This document shows positions 63,586 to 64,000 of a stretch of 64,000 nucleotides of DNA, one piece after another. Numbering within the stretch: position 1 is the first letter of the stretch; each line of letters begins with the position of its first letter. Source of the DNA: Acanthosepion lycidas. Lineage: Eukaryota; Mollusca; Cephalopoda; Sepiida; Sepiidae. The stretch covers positions 64,766,378-64,830,377 of the forward strand of contig OZ010574.1 in the NCBI GenBank assembly GCA_963932145.1, written 5' to 3'. The position numbers and the translations under genes were made by a program. The notes below the pieces were generated by a model. That model did no database searches and was not told the origin of the DNA. It worked only from the letters and a program-made list of their open reading frames with translations.

Positions 63586-63679
63586 AATCCTTTTTAATAT
63601 AAGGAAACAGTTTATAATGTTTTAATTCTTGTATTTTAAACTATCGAATCATTATTTTATTTTTATCAATCCACCCACG

Positions 63680-63930
63680 AGGATCAAATGTGGCACAAGG
63701 CCTTTTTAATGTGGGTATCTCCGAGCCCGTAGGCCCAGCCAAAAATAAATAACCATCCAAACCCGCCGAGGCGGGCCAGTTCCGTCAACCTCCCCTCAAC
63801 GAAACCCTACCCTTTGGTGGAGCTTCGTCCGGGTTCCTCTCTGCAAGCTGAGAGTTCGACAGACACCTGGCCCGGCAGCTCACAAAGTGCAGATACTACA
63901 CTTTGATCCTAGCCACCGGGCCGAGCAGGT
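63680..63930 (-). ncRNA. GC-rich structured element with a U2 snRNA-like head
   Basis: On the minus strand the 5' end reads CTGCTCGGCC, then TGGCTAGGATCAAAGTGTAG and TATCTG. This follows the first ~45 nt of U2 snRNA, including the GTAGTA branch-site-pairing sequence. After that the similarity stops. The head folds on itself: 63911-63922 pairs with 63869-63880 (12 pairs, two G-U) and CACTTTG (63899-63905) pairs with CAAAGTG (63883-63889). Other hairpins include CCCGCC-GA-GGCGGG near 63765. The minus 3' end has GGCCTTGTGCCACATTT, shared with the SINE at 43011-43290. It is most simply an snRNA-derived SINE. It is much more GC-rich than its surroundings. Confidence 0.6.
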
Positions 63931-63939
63931 ATTCTTTTT

Positions 63940-63985
63940 TCAGAATCATTATCAATTATCAATTTTTCAGAATCATTATCAAGTA
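63940..63985. repeat. short tandem repeat at U2-like element flank
   Basis: 'tttttcagaatcattatcaa' occurs twice, starting near 63936 and 63963. The sequence gaatcattat also occurs at 63646-63655 on the other side of the U2-like element. Confidence 0.7.
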
Positions 63986-64000
63986 GGTTAAAGTTATCAA

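Noticed and set aside
63850-63930. A functional U2 snRNA gene
   Set aside because: Similarity covers only about the first 45 nt. The Sm site and later stem-loops of U2 are absent.

Overview
This window looks like gene-poor, AT-rich intergenic DNA from a metazoan. It is most likely a cephalopod mollusc (moderate confidence, inferred from the mix of decayed RTE-like and Jockey-like LINEs, mariner/Tc1 elements, tRNA-related SINEs and many long TA microsatellites). I found no convincing host protein-coding gene. The long open frames between 2.6 and 7.3 kb are translations of pyrimidine-rich satellites, and almost every other open frame of interest belongs to a mobile-element relic.

Layout. 0-1.7 kb: LINE and mariner relics. 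2.25-7.2 kb: a compound CT-rich satellite of at least four compartments, interrupted by a 200-base run of N. 7.3-10.1 kb: mostly unique AT-rich DNA with a small GC-richer segment. 10.1-14.2 kb: nested LINE and RTE tails, MITEs and TA microsatellites. 14.3-16.9 and 25.1-27.7 kb: the two arms of an inverted segmental duplication, enclosing 8.3 kb with SINE copies, a GIY-YIG/Penelope-like relic and a nearly full-length Tc1-like element. 27.7-45 kb: scattered DNA-transposon and RTE relics, two palindromic mariner MITEs with their probable parent family (41.1-42.3 kb), and a 510-bp element with terminal direct repeats around a tRNA-like sequence (30.3-30.8 kb). 45.6-48.1 kb: the largest LINE reverse-transcriptase relic. 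49.7-54.3 kb: more LINE/RTE pieces, one interrupted by a complete SINE whose head is 5S rRNA-like and whose next module is tRNA-like. 55.7-57.5 kb: a mariner transposase frame fused to a LINE tail. 59.7-64 kb: mariner and RTE relics, a candidate solo LTR, and a GC-rich structured element with a U2 snRNA-like head.

Most interesting points: (1) the 5S-tRNA heterodimeric SINE at 52156-52521, with a perfect 13-bp target duplication; (2) the U2-like, hairpin-forming element near 63.7-63.93 kb, sharing a 3' tail with a second SINE at 43.0-43.3 kb; (3) the tRNA-like sequence between 153-bp direct repeats; (4) the 2.5-kb inverted duplication; (5) the strand-asymmetric CT satellite; (6) the open mariner-LINE chimeric frame. 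All family assignments were made by eye from translated motifs and repeat comparison; no database search was run.
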